Below are positions 5,904 through 5,990 of a stretch of DNA of 5,990 nucleotides, piece after piece. The DNA comes from Oscillospiraceae bacterium (GTDB taxonomy: Bacteria > Bacillota > Clostridia > Oscillospirales > Oscillospiraceae). The stretch spans positions 1-5,990 of the forward strand of contig JAHHSE010000093.1 in the NCBI GenBank assembly GCA_020025395.1. Reading direction: 5' to 3'. A program made the translations under genes and the position numbers. The notes under the pieces are model-generated. The model did no database searches. It was given only the letters and a program-made list of their open reading frames with translations, and was not told where the DNA came from. Each line of letters starts with the position of its first letter. Position 1 is the first letter of the stretch.

Positions 5904-5938
5904 AGGAACCCCTGTGACAAGACGTCACAGGGGTTCCT
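5904..5938. terminator. Strong hairpin after mtaB, probable terminator
   Basis: Perfect 15-bp stem: arms 5904-5918 and 5924-5938 around the 5-nt loop AAGAC. It is the most stable structure in the window. It lies 66 nt after the mtaB stop and is the natural place for that transcript to end, but no T-run follows it on the plus strand. On the minus strand it is followed by four T (5904-5901, the first paired), so by the classical rule it points to leftward transcripts entering from beyond the right edge. It may serve both directions or be part of a dispersed element. Confidence 0.6.
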
Positions 5939-5964
5939 CAGCTTGTCAAAAAAGCCTCGCAGAG

Positions 5965-5984
5965 TTTGCCGCCGCAGCGGTAAA
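5965..5984 (+). other. Second hairpin near the right edge
   Basis: TTTGCCGC (5965-5972) and GCGGTAAA (5977-5984) pair over a 4-nt loop, with one G-U pair. It is shorter than its neighbour and cut close by the window edge. Together with the 15-bp hairpin it makes the last 90 bases unusually structured. Confidence 0.35.
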
Positions 5985-5990
5985 TAAAAT

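Noticed and set aside
5870..5917. A 15-codon plus-strand frame (MQEQEESRGMEKEPL) after mtaB, resembling a leader peptide.
   Set aside because: The purine-rich stretch before its ATG is only about 1 nt away, too close for initiation, and the frame ends inside the hairpin arm; no attenuator T-run follows.
4558..5928. A 456-codon minus-strand open frame opposite mtaB.
   Set aside because: The plus strand has the full MtaB cysteine pattern. The antisense product is Pro/Leu/Gly-rich and has no conserved motif.
1..5990. CRISPR array, transposase, integrase, toxin-antitoxin or phage genes.
   Set aside because: No regularly spaced repeats, no terminal inverted repeats with target duplications, and no matching protein in any frame. 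All six supported genes are of chromosomal core type.

Overview
The window reads as a stretch of core, vertically inherited chromosome from a GC-rich member of the Clostridia. Oscillospiraceae-type gut Firmicutes (the Flavonifractor/Oscillibacter neighbourhood) are the likeliest source. This rests on strong AAGGAG-type ribosome binding sites, Firmicutes-type protein families (MtaB/YqeV, the short Pgi, the ACT plus UPF0210 pair, the small P-loop protein), and codon-third-position GC high enough to produce long spurious antisense frames. The taxonomic placement is inference; no marker RNA gene is present.

Layout. Five genes run leftward on the minus strand and one runs rightward. From right to left on the minus strand: a YfbR-like HD-domain 5'-deoxynucleotidase (3803-4384), an 89-residue ACT-domain protein (3427-3696), a UPF0210/PFL-family protein (2028-3389), glucose-6-phosphate isomerase (569-1882), and a 136-residue P-loop protein of unknown function (28-438). 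Divergent from the nucleotidase, mtaB (4537-5838, plus strand) encodes the radical-SAM enzyme that methylthiolates t6A37 of tRNA. The two directions are separated by a 152-bp AT-containing region carrying overlapping candidate promoters.

How the genes relate. The ACT and PFL genes are 37 bp apart and are surely co-transcribed; their pairing recurs across Firmicutes, though its role is unknown. Gaps of 106, 145 and 130 bp separate the other minus-strand genes. Each contains a candidate promoter or secondary structure, so this is probably a directional cluster with internal promoters and not one strict operon. The functions (deoxynucleotide turnover, glycolysis, tRNA modification) are housekeeping and do not form an obvious joint pathway.

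I found no mobile element, CRISPR array, RNA gene, phage gene or defence system. The observations most worth a second look are the perfect 15-bp hairpin and adjoining structured sequence at the right end, the lower-GC P-loop gene at the left end, the inverted repeat between the ACT and PFL genes, and the overlapping divergent promoters. No gap between genes exceeds 152 bp.
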